Shown piece by piece: positions 1 to 7,923 of a stretch of DNA of 64,000 nucleotides. Both the position numbers and the translations under genes were made by a program. The first letter of the stretch is position 1. Each line of letters opens with the position of its first letter. The notes beneath the pieces are model-generated. The model was given only the letters and a program-made list of their open reading frames with translations. It was not told where the DNA came from and did not search any database. The DNA comes from Calditrichota bacterium (lineage in GTDB: Bacteria; Calditrichota; Calditrichia; Calditrichales; J004): assembly GCA_013112635.1 (NCBI GenBank), contig JABFGF010000015.1:1-64000 (forward strand), written 5' to 3'.

Positions 1-187
1 GACTAAAGTTTAAGTTATTATGATGAGTTTCAGATATATTAAGCAGAGAATTTTTTAAAAATTGTTTATCAGAACTACTTAGCTCTCCTTTTGATATTGA
101 AAGAAGACATGCATCTTCAGCTTTTTCCAGATCACCTTTTTTTATGCTTTGCTCAATTGTTTGTGTTATAATTTTCTTATTCCACAT
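1..187 (-). CDS. Partial hypothetical protein (N-terminus only)
   Basis: An open frame starts at the ATG whose complement is at 185-187 and runs off the left edge after 62 codons. A Shine-Dalgarno-like AAGGAA lies just upstream (complement of 190-195). The visible residues begin MWNKKIITQTIEQSIKKGDL and are charged and helical, with no signal peptide or recognised motif. It diverges from the promoter at 333, so it belongs to another transcript. The function cannot be stated because the C-terminal part is outside the window. Confidence 0.55.
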   Translation of the reverse strand, partial: MWNKKIITQTIEQSIKKGDLEKAEDACLLSISKGELSSSDKQFLKNSLLNISETHHNNLNFS

Positions 188-332
188 TTTGGTTCCTTAG
201 TTTGTGAATATTTTGTAATAAATATAGATATAATTTAGTTAAAAAAAATGGGATAATAGAAAGAAATATTCAACTTTAGGAGCGTTATAATATATTAATT
301 AATTTCATCTTTTTTGAGTTACAAACTAGCTA

Positions 333-361
333 TTGACATACGGAATGGATGTAACTATACT
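333..361 (+). promoter_or_regulatory. Sigma70-type promoter before the primase module
   Basis: TTGACA at 333-338, exactly 17 bases, then TATACT at 356-361, is a near-consensus housekeeping promoter. Transcription would start near 368, so the RNA meets the terminator-like hairpin at 404-426 within about 60 nt, before any gene. Confidence 0.65.
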
Positions 362-401
362 ATAATATGAGAAACTCAATTCTCAAATTTTGGTCGGAAA
401 G

Positions 402-427
402 AGCCTTGATTTATCAGGGTTTTTTTC
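402..427 (+). terminator. Intrinsic terminator / attenuator in the leader of the primase operon
   Basis: CCTTGA (404-409) pairs with TCAGGG (414-419) around a TTTA loop and is followed by seven T (420-426), the layout of a Rho-independent terminator. It lies between the promoter at 333 and the first gene at 466, so it would stop most transcripts early unless relieved. A second small hairpin, GAGAA/TTCTC, lies upstream at 369-384. Premature termination before the primase gene is how satellite phage P4 keeps its replication gene silent; the parallel is inference. Confidence 0.6.
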
Positions 428-465
428 GGCCTGAAATCATTTTAATTTTAAAAAAAAGGAGCTAT

Positions 466-615
466 ATGACTTGTCAGAATACCTGTACCAATTGCAGGGA
501 AAGTTTTAACACAGAAAACCGGAAAAACTATCTTTGTCCTAAATGCAGGAAAGAATATAACCGGAAATATTATCGCAAAAACAAAAAATTCGCCTTGAAT
601 AATTTCAGCGAATAG
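466..615 (+). CDS. Small zinc-ribbon protein (49 aa)
   Basis: The start is ATG 466 because AAGGAG ends five bases upstream; an in-frame ATG at 367 would include the terminator hairpin and has no ribosome site. The product has four spaced cysteines (CQNTCTNC near the N-terminus, then CPKC) followed by a Lys/Arg/Tyr-rich tail, as in small nucleic-acid-binding zinc ribbons. It is first in the operon, 49 bp before the primase-helicase, so a regulatory or replication-accessory role is plausible. The exact function is unknown. Confidence 0.6.
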   Translation: MTCQNTCTNCRESFNTENRKNYLCPKCRKEYNRKYYRKNKKFALNNFSE

Positions 616-626
616 AAAGGATACCT

Positions 627-686
627 ATGTACAGAATTTACCAAAATTTGAAAGTTGAACTAACATGGAGTTTGAACTATCGTTAA
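627..686 (+). CDS. Possible 19-residue leader peptide overlapping the primase start
   Basis: ATG 627 follows a good ribosome site (GAAAGG) and opens a 19-codon frame that stops at 684-686, inside the primase gene whose ATG is at 665 in another frame. The primase ATG has no clear Shine-Dalgarno of its own, so terminating ribosomes could reinitiate there. An alternative is that 627 was the original primase start and a frameshift separates the two. Both readings are inference. Confidence 0.3.
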   Translation: MYRIYQNLKVELTWSLNYR

Positions 687-3082
687 ATAACGAGAAAGCA
701 GATGCTACGAATGTAGCGGCAAACTGGTATTTAGAAAAAGTAAATATCACATCTGAAGAAGATGTAAAAAACATATTTTGCAAACATTCCTATTCACCCC
801 ACCAATGGAAAGATGGTATTCGTAAGCAAGCGAATTACCTCAAAACCACCTTTATAGTCATTGATTATGATGATGGATTTACGATTAAGGAAGCGCGGCA
901 GCGTTTTAGTAAATACAATCATATTATCATCACATCAAAAAGCCACCAGATCGTAAAAACGAAGAAAGAAACATTCGGTAAAGTGGACCGTTTTCACATG
1001 ATCTTCCCAATAATTGAGGAAATTAAAGATCAAGAAACGGTTAAAAAGTTGAAATATGCCAAAATCTTTGAAGGCTCAGATATGGCTGTTTATGAGACGG
1101 GTAGATTTTTCTTTCCATCACCGGATAATGCAGAAGTATATATCAATGAAGAAGGCGAGAATATTGATATAGAGATGTTGGATTATTATGAGCAAAAGGT
1201 GAAGAAACCTGCCAAACAAAAGATTTTTAATCTATCCACCATTAATACCATCCGCACCCATTGCAAAACAGTGGATGAGACCTTTACAGCCATTGAGAAT
1301 GATTATGCACATGCTTCAGTGGGGCATCATCAAAGACTGCTGGCAGCCAATATCATTCGTAACACAACAGATGATGAAGGCTATGTAAAGAAGCTGTTTG
1401 GAAACTTGTCCGATTATAAGGAAGAAACAACCCTAAAGCATTACAGGAGTTTCGACAGCAAGCCAATCACCTGTTCAAAGCTTCAGGATATTGACTGGAA
1501 GCTGTGTAGCGGGACATGTCCATTGATGAAAGATATAGGAAAGCACAGCCCAATTGCTTTCAAGTATCGAAGTGGTAATGGATTGATGACCAATGATGAG
1601 TTGCTAAAAGATGCAGAAAATGAGGATAAGTTTAGCGAATTGATGAAACGGGCCAAGACCTCTTCAAATCCATTGATTAAGGAGAAGCTTGTCGGGCGTA
1701 TCTCCACTGAATCCGGTTTAAAAGTATCCGCATTAAAACAAGAGATTAAAAAAGTGAATGTGATCGATGATGAAAAATCCTTTGTTGTTAACGGCAGGAT
1801 TCATGAAGTAAAAGCCGCGGAGTTTATAATCGAAAAATATAAACTGCTGCGCTACCAGGAAGAGTTCTATCAGTATAATGAAGGCATCTGGGAGAAGATG
1901 TCCAAAGAAGAGGTGGAAGCCATTATCCATAATGAAATCAAGGCCTGGTCGGATAACCACACGATCTCTGAAACGATTAATGCCGTCAGACGGGAATGTT
2001 TTGTCTCAGCAAAGACTGTAGAGGGAAAATCAGATACATATGTGATTGCCTGCAATAACGGATTGTTAGATGCGCAGGATGAATCATTCAGGGACTTTGC
2101 AGAAAAAGATTACCGCTTTCAGAAGATGGCCGCCAATTACCATAAAGCAGCAGAATGTCCTGAATTTATTCAGGTACTGGATGAACTGTTTGATGGGGAT
2201 AAAGATGCGGATGATAAAAAGAGTATGCTGCAGGAGATAATGGGCTACCTTCTTATCCCTGATTATACATTGATTAAAAAGATGTTTTACTTGTGGGGAC
2301 CGAAGGCCAACAATGGTAAGTCTACAGTACTGGATATTATCCAGGCAGTTATGGGCGAAGCCTATATAGACAGTGTGCCCTTAAATAAGCTGGATGGCTT
2401 TATGCTGAAAAGACTGGCAGGCGTCCATGCAAACATTGTGGGTGACCAGGATGCTGCTGTCAGAGTACCTGATGGGGTTATAAAGCAACTGGTAGGTGGC
2501 AGGGATACGATTACAGCGGATGTTAAGAATAAGGAAGCGATTAACTTTAAGAATTACGCTCGGCTTATTTTTGCAGTTAACAAGTTGCCTTTTAGTCAGG
2601 CTAAGGATGCCGGATATTATACCCGTGTTGCCGTGCTTGTTTTTAATAATGAGTTTGTTTCTGACCCCGTAGGGGGACAGAAACAGGCTGATCCGCTTAA
2701 GATTGATGGGATTATTGAGGATGAGCTGGATGGTATTCTGAACTGGATGCTGGAGGGTTTAAAGAGAGTGTTGCAGAACAAACAGCTGACGATTCCAAGT
2801 TCTTCATTAGAGGCATTGAATGATTATAAGACAGAGAATAATTCTGCTTTACAGTTTGTAAATGATCAATGTACGCTGTGTACAACAGAAAGGGTAGAAA
2901 GGACGAAGTTATATATGACTTATAAGAAGTGGTGTGATGATAGTGGGTACAAACATAAGATGAATGCAAAAACCTTCTATAAAACCTTAAAGTCAGAATT
3001 TGATATTGGAGAACAGAAATCAAATGGTAGAATATATATGAAAGGAATAGGGCATGTACATACCCTTTTTCCTGCCCTGTAG
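665..3082 (+). CDS. P4/D5-type primase-helicase (phage/plasmid replication protein)
   Basis: This 805-aa protein unwinds DNA and primes replication of a phage- or plasmid-like element. The N-terminal third carries an archaeo-eukaryotic-primase-like core: IDYDDG near residue 68 and RFHMIFP near residue 119. The C-terminal third is a superfamily-3/D5 helicase with Walker A GPKANNGKST near residue 545, then GDQDAA and the sensor-like FAVNKLP. The length suits P4-alpha/D5 proteins. It is preceded by a small zinc-ribbon gene and followed by dense non-coding repeats that begin in its own last codons (TGCCCT words at 3070-3090), a layout expected of a replication gene beside its origin. No integrase or capsid gene lies nearby, so phage, satellite and plasmid cannot be told apart. 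Confidence 0.85.
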   Translation: MEFELSLNNEKADATNVAANWYLEKVNITSEEDVKNIFCKHSYSPHQWKDGIRKQANYLKTTFIVIDYDDGFTIKEARQRFSKYNHIIITSKSHQIVKTKKETFGKVDRFHMIFPIIEEIKDQETVKKLKYAKIFEGSDMAVYETGRFFFPSPDNAEVYINEEGENIDIEMLDYYEQKVKKPAKQKIFNLSTINTIRTHCKTVDETFTAIENDYAHASVGHHQRLLAANIIRNTTDDEGYVKKLFGNLSDYKEETTLKHYRSFDSKPITCSKLQDIDWKLCSGTCPLMKDIGKHSPIAFKYRSGNGLMTNDELLKDAENEDKFSELMKRAKTSSNPLIKEKLVGRISTESGLKVSALKQEIKKVNVIDDEKSFVVNGRIHEVKAAEFIIEKYKLLRYQEEFYQYNEGIWEKMSKEEVEAIIHNEIKAWSDNHTISETINAVRRECFVSAKTVEGKSDTYVIACNNGLLDAQDESFRDFAEKDYRFQKMAANYHKAAECPEFIQVLDELFDGDKDADDKKSMLQEIMGYLLIPDYTLIKKMFYLWGPKANNGKSTVLDIIQAVMGEAYIDSVPLNKLDGFMLKRLAGVHANIVGDQDAAVRVPDGVIKQLVGGRDTITADVKNKEAINFKNYARLIFAVNKLPFSQAKDAGYYTRVAVLVFNNEFVSDPVGGQKQADPLKIDGIIEDELDGILNWMLEGLKRVLQNKQLTIPSSSLEALNDYKTENNSALQFVNDQCTLCTTERVERTKLYMTYKKWCDDSGYKHKMNAKTFYKTLKSEFDIGEQKSNGRIYMKGIGHVHTLFPAL

Positions 3083-3672
3083 CTGCCCTTTTTTCATAGA
3101 AGCTGCCCTGTTTTTTCATTTTCAGAGATGCGTAGCAAAAACATTAATAAAACTGGAAATTTAGGGTGCTTTTGCTGCCCTACCTACCCTGTACTTGCCC
3201 TGTTTGCTACCCTGTCAAACCATTGCTATATAAGGGATAGGGCAGGAAGGGCAGGTTATTTACTTAATATTAAGGTTTTTAGAAAAAATAAAAAAACTAT
3301 AAAAAATATATTTTTAAAAACGCAGGGAATAACACAAAAATAGCTGCCCTACTTACCCTGTTTACCCTTTTGGGGGTGACAGCTTTTCCAGTTTAACCTG
3401 TCACCAAGCTGTCACCAGAGGGCATTAGCTGTCATCAATTTGCTGAAAAAAGTAAGACTGGAGATTTAGAGTGTAAGAAAATGCATAATAGCTGTCACCG
3501 CTGTCATCAACCTGTCATCGCTAAACCCCTGCTAACAAAGGGCGGTGTCAGGTGTGACAGCTAAATACATAAAATTGTTAGAAAAAATAAAATAAAAAAT
3601 CATGAAAAAAACACAAAATTTACAAGAACCTGAAAATGACACGTTTTACCTGTCATTGCTGTCATCAATTAA
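3068..3672 (+). repeat. Iteron-like repeat region, two diverged copies of a ~300-bp module (candidate origin)
   Basis: About 620 bp after the primase carry no convincing gene. Module 1 (about 3068-3370) has many copies of (C/G)(C/T)TGCCCT and TACCCTG, with inverted AGGGCAGG copies at 3238-3255. Module 2 (about 3371-3672) has the same layout but the word is CTGTCACC/CTGTCATC, with inverted GTGACAGC copies at 3376 and 3553. Both share ACTGGRAATTTAGRGTG-like boxes (3152 and 3457; 15 of 17 bases equal) and the A-rich box TTAGAAAAAATAAAA (3279 and 3578). Clustered repeats beside a D5 primase suggest an origin; this is inference. Confidence 0.6.
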
Positions 3673-3704
3673 CAATTAATAAGTAAACCTAGGACCGAAT
3701 AAAT

Positions 3705-4130
3705 ATGGATCAAATAATGGGACTTTATACATGGGACGAATGGCCCGTAAAAGACATAGCGACAACTCTAAAAATTTCTGAAGACCATGTAAAGAAGCAC
3801 CTACGTGCTCATGGAATCGAAATCAAAGAAAAACGAAAACACAATTACCCGAAAAACAGAAAGAGCGGCATTCACAAGAACTCGCAAAAATATCACCTAT
3901 TACAGGCGTATCCGGAGTCTTATATAAAAGAGACCTGGATTAAACATGGTATATATCAGGCAGGAGAAATATTGGACGCCAGCCCCAGAGTAATCTGGCA
4001 CCTGGCCCGGGAAAAAGGTTGGAAACGTCCCTTACCTGATTTTTTAGCCTTAGCTGCCCAAACGGGCAATTGGAAGATCACCGAGAATTATTTTATAGAG
4101 AAAGAGAAAGATGAAAACATATTGGGTTAG
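3705..4130 (+). CDS. HTH-domain hypothetical protein (141 aa)
   Basis: The N-terminal 40 residues read as a helix-turn-helix (WPVKDIATTLKISEDHVKKH, then LRAHGI), the form seen in phage small-terminase-like and Trp-repressor-like DNA-binding proteins. A second HTH-like stretch (AGEILDASPRVIWHLAREKG) follows near residue 86. It is the first gene after the repeat region and overlaps the next gene by 20 bp. DNA binding, possibly to the adjacent repeats, is plausible but unproven. No catalytic motif is seen. Confidence 0.55.
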   Translation: MDQIMGLYTWDEWPVKDIATTLKISEDHVKKHLRAHGIEIKEKRKHNYPKNRKSGIHKNSQKYHLLQAYPESYIKETWIKHGIYQAGEILDASPRVIWHLAREKGWKRPLPDFLALAAQTGNWKITENYFIEKEKDENILG

Positions 4131-4362
4131 AAAAAGAATTTTCAAATGTACCACAGAGGAGTTTGATGATTATTATAAGTGGATCAATACAAATTTCATA
4201 GTTTACGGATTTGGTGATTTTCATTATTCCGAGTTGGGAGTAGACATTCCGGTTTATTATCTTGAGAAAGAAGATTTACTACCCAGCAGTCCTTACAAGC
4301 AAATACCAGATTGGAAAAAGACTCCAAGTATTGCACCGGCAGATGCTGTTGCGCATATCTAA
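4111..4362 (+). CDS. Hypothetical protein (83 aa)
   Basis: This small soluble protein is rich in aromatic and acidic residues, with no recognised motif. It starts at ATG 4111 inside the end of the HTH gene (20-bp overlap, different frame), which suggests translational coupling. The strong terminator at 4365-4393 closes this transcript. The function is unknown. Confidence 0.5.
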   Translation: MKTYWVRKRIFKCTTEEFDDYYKWINTNFIVYGFGDFHYSELGVDIPVYYLEKEDLLPSSPYKQIPDWKKTPSIAPADAVAHI

Positions 4363-4396
4363 TTAAAAGCCTCTGAAATCCAGGGGCCTTTATTTA
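4363..4396. terminator. Bidirectional intrinsic terminator
   Basis: GCCTCTG pairs with CAGGGGC around a five-base loop, with A residues on the left and T residues on the right. It can therefore serve both the plus-strand gene ending at 4362 and the convergent minus-strand gene ending at 4390. Confidence 0.7.
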
Positions 4397-5268
4397 TAAT
4401 AAAATTTCTTTTTCCTGCTGTCATATCCAACTCCTAATTCATTAAGAAGTTTTTCTTTCAAGTTTTCAGCATATGTTTTATAAATAATACGTTGAACTTT
4501 TTTAGATCTAGATCTTCTGGCACCATCATCATCTTCATCAAAAAAGAACCTTGGTATACTAATAAGATGGCTATAGCAGCTTTCAAAATTACATAAAAAA
4601 TCAGCTATAAAATCTTTGGTTTGAGAATTATCAATGCTCATCTGAGGGTTATCCGCATGCTCTAAAGCCTCAAGTAATAAGTTATCTTTTTCTTTGGCGA
4701 GCTGTCTATATGAAGCCTTACTTCTTCCATCAATATATTTTTGAAGCCTGGTATTGAACAAGCGTTCTCCATGTATTCCCGGGTTTGATGTAAACGAGAG
4801 AGCATCATCTTTTTCTATTTTAGATGCATGTAGTAATAAATGATTATATAAATTAAAAATCCAGGCATACAAGGGATCTTTCCAAATTCCTACCGAATTT
4901 TTTTCTTTAGCTGTCACCATGTTTGTTTTAAGTTCTTCAATTTCCTTACGACATTCTTGATTCAAACCTTCTTTAGCAGTTAGCTCATTAATTTTTGTTT
5001 CAATATGAGAGTAGAACTTTTCCATTCTTTTTCTGCTTTCCCGCGACACATTCTTATCATAAATACTTAGCAGTTTTTTATCATATATCTCAATTAATCG
5101 AAAGATTGCCTCATCTTTAGGAGTATCCATAGAAATCCCATTTGGAGCACTAAGAGGCTTTATCAGTTCACTATATAAAAACCAGCGTTCTTCCCAAGAC
5201 TCGTCCCCCAAATCAATTTTAATCTCCTGCTCATCAGAAATAAAAAAACTATAGTTAGATTTCGCCAA
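4390..5268 (-). CDS. Hypothetical protein (292 aa), unknown family
   Basis: I do not recognise this protein. It is soluble, largely helical and highly charged, with a coiled-coil-prone stretch near residues 75-115 (alternating KRMEKFYSHIETK and EIEELKTN blocks) and an acidic DEDDDGARR patch near residue 245. It has no signal peptide or membrane segment. It is divergent from the gene at 5511. The paired AGGTCA/TGACCT elements between them could regulate both. Confidence 0.5.
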   Translation of the reverse strand: MAKSNYSFFISDEQEIKIDLGDESWEERWFLYSELIKPLSAPNGISMDTPKDEAIFRLIEIYDKKLLSIYDKNVSRESRKRMEKFYSHIETKINELTAKEGLNQECRKEIEELKTNMVTAKEKNSVGIWKDPLYAWIFNLYNHLLLHASKIEKDDALSFTSNPGIHGERLFNTRLQKYIDGRSKASYRQLAKEKDNLLLEALEHADNPQMSIDNSQTKDFIADFLCNFESCYSHLISIPRFFFDEDDDGARRSRSKKVQRIIYKTYAENLKEKLLNELGVGYDSRKKKFYYK

Positions 5269-5288
5269 AATAGACTCCCTTATCGAAT

Positions 5289-5330
5289 TAGGTCAAAAAC
5301 ATGCCAAAAGAAGCACCTTAATTGACCTAA
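5289..5330. promoter_or_regulatory. Composite inverted element, copy 1 (AGGTCAAAAA...TGACCTAAATA)
   Basis: AGGTCA at 5290-5295 and its inverse TGACCT at 5323-5328 have starts 33 bp apart. The same pair at the same spacing recurs at 5416/5449, and both copies share flanks (TAGGTCAAAAA on the left, TGACCTAAATA on the right). The element lies 21 bp upstream of the minus-strand gene start at 5268. It is probably an operator for an element-encoded regulator. Confidence 0.5.
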
Positions 5331-5414
5331 ATAAACCAATTCTCTTTGTTATACTTCACACTGTTGAAATTTAAAACATAGGATTGAGGATGACAAATAC
5401 AAGAAAAAACAAAA

Positions 5415-5458
5415 TAGGTCAAAAAGGAACAAATAAAGATCATAGTAATGACCTAAAT
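5415..5458. promoter_or_regulatory. Composite inverted element, copy 2 (AGGTCAAAAA...TGACCTAAATA)
   Basis: AGGTCA at 5416-5421 and TGACCT at 5449-5454 have the same 33-bp start-to-start spacing as copy 1, which lies 126 bp upstream. It sits just before the plus-strand gene starting at 5511. The equal spacing (about three helical turns) and shared flanking words argue against chance. Confidence 0.5.
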
Positions 5459-5510
5459 AGATTTTTTGATATCAGTAAATTGGAAAAAAGAAAGGAGATA
5501 TAAACATAAA

Positions 5511-6182
5511 ATGAGTAAAGAACACGAAAAATCAATTCAAACAGCACAAGAGGAAAATAGAAAAAATGGAAAAAGAGGAAATGTTGCGGTAGCTAAAAAA
5601 CCACATTTTCGCAGCAAAGGGATCAAAACTCATCCGCGCCGAAAAGGCTATAAGAACATAGATGTAACATCAGGAGGGCCAGCAAGGTTTAAGGGCTTGT
5701 CGCCCATGTTACTGGGTCCAACAAGTTCAACCCCTCAGGCCCAGAATATGGAGAATTTATGGCAGTTTTCCAAAGTATTTAAAGGGGAAATAGACCAGGA
5801 TGGTCAACCAACTGAAGCTTTTTTTGACAGAAGAAACAAAGGATTTGCCGATACGGTCGCCCACCGCAGAGTGAAAAGTAATGAGCTCTATTTATTTCAT
5901 TATTGGCGGGGAAGAAAACTTAATTATACAGAGGCAAGAGAGGAAATATATGTAAAGAATTATAGCGAGTTAGTACGTGAAAGCCAGGTTTATAAAGAAC
6001 TATTGGCTTTATTAGATGAAGGCATGAACCTTCAAATTATTGGTTATGATGGCCGCGATTATGATGCGACATTAAACCAAGATGGTAAACAATTAAATAA
6101 ATGGCTAAGAGATTTAAGCAGGCCCTTCGGACACGAACTTGTCCTGGCCGGTCTCCTGGCAGAAACAAAAGGATTTAAATAA
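5511..6182 (+). CDS. Phage-type hypothetical protein, DUF6939-like (223 aa)
   Basis: Start ATG 5511 is chosen because AAGGAGAT lies ten bases upstream. The first 50 residues are very basic. The conserved-looking core runs from LSPMLLGPT through ENLWQFSKVFKGEID, then LYLFHYWRGRKLNYTEAR and LQIIGYDG. This pattern resembles uncharacterised phage proteins of the DUF6939 type, an assignment made from memory. A paralogue, broken by a frameshift, lies at 10766-11378 in the same window. It abuts the next gene directly (stop 6180-6182, ATG 6183), so the pair is probably co-translated. The biochemical role is unknown. Confidence 0.55.
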   Translation: MSKEHEKSIQTAQEENRKNGKRGNVAVAKKPHFRSKGIKTHPRRKGYKNIDVTSGGPARFKGLSPMLLGPTSSTPQAQNMENLWQFSKVFKGEIDQDGQPTEAFFDRRNKGFADTVAHRRVKSNELYLFHYWRGRKLNYTEAREEIYVKNYSELVRESQVYKELLALLDEGMNLQIIGYDGRDYDATLNQDGKQLNKWLRDLSRPFGHELVLAGLLAETKGFK

Positions 6183-6935
6183 ATGAAGAAAAGTAATACA
6201 GATAGAATTGGATTAGAGCGTTGGAACCCAATTACCGGTTGCACGAAATATAGTGCCGGATGCAAGAACTGTTATGCTGAAAGAATGGCTAATAAACTGG
6301 CGAGCTGGAATAATCCCAGATATGAAAATGGCTTTGGATTTAAAATGCATGATGATTTACTGGAAAAGCCTCTGAAAGTAAAAAAGAGCAGAAAATACTT
6401 TGTTTGCTCCATGTCTGATTTGTTTCATGAAAATGCAACAGATGAATTCATTCTCAAGGTTTTTGAAACAATGAATTTAGCGCAACAGCATACTTTTATG
6501 GTTGTAACCAAGAGGGCAGAGAGGCTTCTGGAACTGAATGAGAAGATAAACTGGACTGATAATATTATTATGGGTGTTACTATAGAAAGCGATAAATATG
6601 AGTTTCGCGCTGACCTGCTAAAACAAACAGGGGCTCTTCATAAATACCTATCCTTAAAGCCGCTGTTAAGCTCTTTGAACAACTTAAAGCTGGATGGCAT
6701 TGATTGGCTTTTGGTTGGCGGAGAATCTGGTGGAGAAGATGTAAGGCCTGTTAAGATAGAATGGCTGAGAGAGCTCAGGGATAAGTCTGTTGAGGCAAAT
6801 ATTCCTTTTTATTTCCGTCAATGGGGCAGGGCTGAGAACAATCCCGATCCACTTGATCCGAGCATTAAAAATGTAAAAGGTGGCTTATTGTTAGATGGCC
6901 AAACCTGGAAACAACTACCGAGTGTTTTACAATAA
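6183..6935 (+). CDS. Gp37/Gp68-family (DUF5131) radical-SAM-like protein
   Basis: The 250-aa product opens with WNPITGCTKYSAGCKNCYAE (residues 14-33). Its three spaced cysteines fit the cluster-binding motif of the phage Gp37/Gp68 family (DUF5131). Further family blocks are SMSDLFHE, VVTKRAERL, GVTIES, LSLKPLL, WLLVGGESGG and FYFRQWG. The length is normal and nothing is missing. Family members occur in phages and mobile elements, often beside partner proteins of unknown activity. Radical-SAM modification of a nucleic acid is the usual guess, not a demonstrated reaction. A strong terminator follows at 6947. Confidence 0.85.
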   Translation: MKKSNTDRIGLERWNPITGCTKYSAGCKNCYAERMANKLASWNNPRYENGFGFKMHDDLLEKPLKVKKSRKYFVCSMSDLFHENATDEFILKVFETMNLAQQHTFMVVTKRAERLLELNEKINWTDNIIMGVTIESDKYEFRADLLKQTGALHKYLSLKPLLSSLNNLKLDGIDWLLVGGESGGEDVRPVKIEWLRELRDKSVEANIPFYFRQWGRAENNPDPLDPSIKNVKGGLLLDGQTWKQLPSVLQ

Positions 6936-6946
6936 ATAATAATTAT

Positions 6947-6971
6947 GACCGGTCTGAGGGCCGGTCTTTTT
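6947..6971 (+). terminator. Intrinsic terminator
   Basis: GACCGG (6947-6952) pairs with CCGGTC (6961-6966) and is followed by five T. It ends the 5511-6935 transcript. Confidence 0.75.
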
Positions 6972-6985
6972 AACCATAAAAACAA

Positions 6986-7834
6986 TTGAATATTAACTGG
7001 AAAAAATATGAAGAATTTGATTGGAATTCTTCTTCACAAACAGCAATGAATAACAATGAAAGAATGGAAATTGCCGAAATTGCAAAAGATATGCTTGAAC
7101 TAAATGATAGCGATATGGCCGAAGCTACACCACCCGGAAGATTCGCGGCTACGGTCATTCATCCATATGAATGTGATTTAGGTATTAAAATCTATAAGAA
7201 TAATGATGATGGCCGGCGTCAGGCAAATAGGGCAATGGCAGTTTACCTGCAGGATATTGAGAAACTTCCCGGACTTCCAAGCGATAATGTACAAAAGATA
7301 ATTCGTGCAGATCGCTACAATAAAGATAGAAACTATATAATTCAGGAGTGGATCTCCGGTGATAGCCTTGAATATCTCCAGATAAAGAATGCGATCGAAC
7401 CGGCGCACATTCGCCCGATAGTCGAACAGTTATTTCTGAATATCATTATCCCGCTCTGGACAAAAGGAACCGTCTGGTGGGACTCACGTGATGGCAATTA
7501 CTGTTTTGATGCGAATACTAAAAAACTAACGTTGATAGATATTGATTCTTTAACCACTTATTATGAAGAAATAACAGAAACACCCGATGTATGGTTAAGA
7601 CGTGAGCGTGGAAGAGCATTTGCTTTGCCTCGACTGCGCCAGATGGTGCTAAGGCTTTTGCAAACACAAGGGCTTGATAGAGGAATGCAGAAAAAATACA
7701 GGGCCATATGGGATAAAGAATTTCTACCTATATTAAAAGTCCTTGGCCGGGAAATAACAGATGAATTAGTAGCCGTTACTCACTTCCATCATTTAATGAG
7801 TGAATTAGAAACAGCAGGATTGTTAAAAGTTTGA
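6986..7834 (+). CDS. Protein-kinase-like protein (282 aa)
   Basis: The spacing of key residues fits the protein-kinase fold. A possible ATP-binding lysine lies in LGIKIYK (K68). The hinge-like stretch is IIQEWISGDSLEYL. The catalytic-loop equivalent is WWDSRDGNY with D166 and N171, five residues apart as in HRDxxxxN kinases. The metal-binding Asp equivalent is in LIDID (D185), about 14 residues further. HRD and DFG themselves are not conserved, so this is a divergent kinase or pseudokinase. The start is taken as TTG 6986, without a clear ribosome site; ATG 7046 is an alternative that would drop 20 residues. It has its own terminator at 7840. Confidence 0.55.
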   Translation: MNINWKKYEEFDWNSSSQTAMNNNERMEIAEIAKDMLELNDSDMAEATPPGRFAATVIHPYECDLGIKIYKNNDDGRRQANRAMAVYLQDIEKLPGLPSDNVQKIIRADRYNKDRNYIIQEWISGDSLEYLQIKNAIEPAHIRPIVEQLFLNIIIPLWTKGTVWWDSRDGNYCFDANTKKLTLIDIDSLTTYYEEITETPDVWLRRERGRAFALPRLRQMVLRLLQTQGLDRGMQKKYRAIWDKEFLPILKVLGREITDELVAVTHFHHLMSELETAGLLKV

Positions 7835-7839
7835 AAAAA

Positions 7840-7873
7840 GGCCACCTAAAAAAACTAAGTGGCCTTGTGCTTT
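7840..7873 (+). terminator. Intrinsic terminator
   Basis: GGCCAC (7840-7845) pairs with GTGGCC (7859-7864) across an A-rich loop, followed by a T-rich tail. It lies just after the kinase-like gene. Confidence 0.65.
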
Positions 7874-7923
7874 ATCCGCCATAAGCAGATTGGATACCTT
7901 TTCAGGTATCACTTGCAAAAAGC

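Noticed and set aside
367-465. N-terminal extension of the small zinc-ribbon frame from ATG 367
   Set aside because: It starts at the predicted transcription start, has no ribosome site and would translate the terminator hairpin. ATG 466 has AAGGAG.
3128-3343. 71-residue frame in the repeat region
   Set aside because: It is made of the TGCCCT/TACCCT repeats and their spacers, with no ribosome site and a composition unlike a protein.
3068-3672. Repeat region as a CRISPR array
   Set aside because: The repeated words are 6-9 bases with irregular spacing and mixed orientation; there are no equal-length repeats and spacers and no cas genes.
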